Below, in pieces: positions 63,367 to 64,000 of a DNA stretch of 64,000 nucleotides. Position 1 is the stretch's first letter. Every line of letters starts with the position of its first letter. The stretch is taken from positions 1 to 64,000 of the forward strand of contig NW_019775646.1 of the NCBI RefSeq assembly GCF_001039355.2, written 5' to 3'. The translations under genes were made by a program, and so were the position numbers. The notes beneath the pieces are model-generated. The model was not told where the DNA came from and ran no database searches. It saw nothing but the letters and a program-made list of their open reading frames with translations. This stretch comes from Lingula anatina. Its lineage: Eukaryota; Brachiopoda; Lingulata; Lingulida; Lingulidae.

Positions 63367-63367
63367 T
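63367..63367. other. Single-N assembly junction 3
   Basis: Kinase coding sequence ends here and a second copy of 62032-62664 begins, so the joined open frame across this base is not a real protein. Confidence 0.8.
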
Positions 63368-63368
63368 N

Positions 63369-64000
63369 GTATGCAAAGATTCTTGGAAAGAGAGATAATG
63401 TACAGCGCAGTGAGTGACATCGTGACAAATGGCTGTCTCGTACCTAGAGGGAAACGGTGGCGTGATTACTTCTCTTACTTTACGATAATCGCAAATAATA
63501 AGAGAGTGCAGTTGACTGTACCTGCCGCAAGTACACATACCTGGGGTAAGCAGGTGCAAGGTTTCATGGAAGAATATAGAAAAGGGGAAACACATGCTTA
63601 CATGCACCATACAAGCAAGGCTGACAAGTGTTCACGATATAAGCCTACAACCCGCTGGGCAACTACCGCTACAAAACCGTTTAGTTGATCAAAAAAGCCT
63701 TCTGCAGTCTACCTTTACCCGTTTTGTGATAATTCAATGCTTTACCATGACGTCATGAGGACAGCTTACCCCCCTATTTACCTGCCTTCGAAAACATTTA
63801 ATTCACAGTATTTATATTTCGATTACGCTTAGATTTATTGTGCATGTGCCATGTGTGAGACAACGCATATAGACTTAAACTTTATATTTATATATAAGAG
63901 CTTTTAAAGTAGGTCATAGACGGTTTCTGCTAAAAAGAAAATACAGCATTTCACGTGTTTGCAATTGATACGTGCACAGGAAACCGGATGATCATTGAAC
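63369..64000. repeat. Duplicated block E, second copy
   Basis: Near-identical to 62032-62664. Differences include C for A at about 63428 relative to the first copy and the lost stop at about 63632. Confidence 0.9.

Noticed and set aside
62846-63688. 280-residue open frame joining kinase and MQRFLER segment
   Set aside because: It crosses the N at 63367, where a repeat of upstream sequence begins; the fusion is an assembly product.
1-64000. CRISPR arrays, operons, tRNA or rRNA genes
   Set aside because: No regularly spaced repeats, no clustered intron-free genes on one strand and no recognisable tRNA or rRNA sequence were seen; the window is animal nuclear DNA.

Overview
The window looks like nuclear DNA from an invertebrate animal. 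It is AT-rich and dominated by introns, with short exons bounded by GT..AG sites, many microsatellites and several small inverted-repeat transposons. The gene content (RhoGDI, a CAP-EGF-ShKT secreted protein, an intronless carbohydrate-type sulfotransferase) fits a marine deuterostome such as an echinoderm or hemichordate, but the species cannot be fixed from sequence alone. Every supported protein-coding gene lies on the minus strand except a kinase fragment at the right end.

Layout. 0.5-8.1 kb: 3' end and probable 5' noncoding exon of an unrecognised minus-strand gene. 10.0-11.3 kb: single-exon membrane-anchored sulfotransferase. 13.2-15.3 kb: decayed copies of a RhoGDI coding exon and of the sulfotransferase, apparently relics of an old tandem duplication. 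17.4-23.4 kb: complete RhoGDI gene with four coding exons. 24.8-31.3 kb: thirteen-exon gene for a 356-residue secreted protein with CAP, EGF-like and ShKT domains, a duplicated 14-residue exon and a hydrophobic tail. 33.5-53.2 kb: a tandem, same-strand cluster of four related loci whose products look like secreted helical-bundle proteins. Their exon layout (an exon ending in phase 1, a helix-A exon, an AB-loop exon, then one 3' exon holding the remaining helices) resembles vertebrate class I cytokines. One locus is complete, two lack recognised 5' exons, and one is a broken copy. This cluster is the most interesting content. 53.7-58.5 kb: two near-identical blocks with a possible further helical exon. 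58.5-62 kb: little that can be supported. 62.8-63.4 kb: N-terminal half of a protein kinase with Asn in place of the catalytic Asp.

Assembly. Three single-N characters (44338, 56113, 63367) each mark the edge of a near-identical duplicated block: 36.6-44.3 versus 44.3-49.8 kb, 53.76-56.11 versus 56.23-58.55 kb, and 62.03-62.66 versus 63.37-64.0 kb. The simplest reading is that alternative haplotypes were laid end to end. Copy numbers in 36-64 kb should therefore be treated with caution; genes 2 and 3 of the cytokine-like cluster may be two alleles of one gene.
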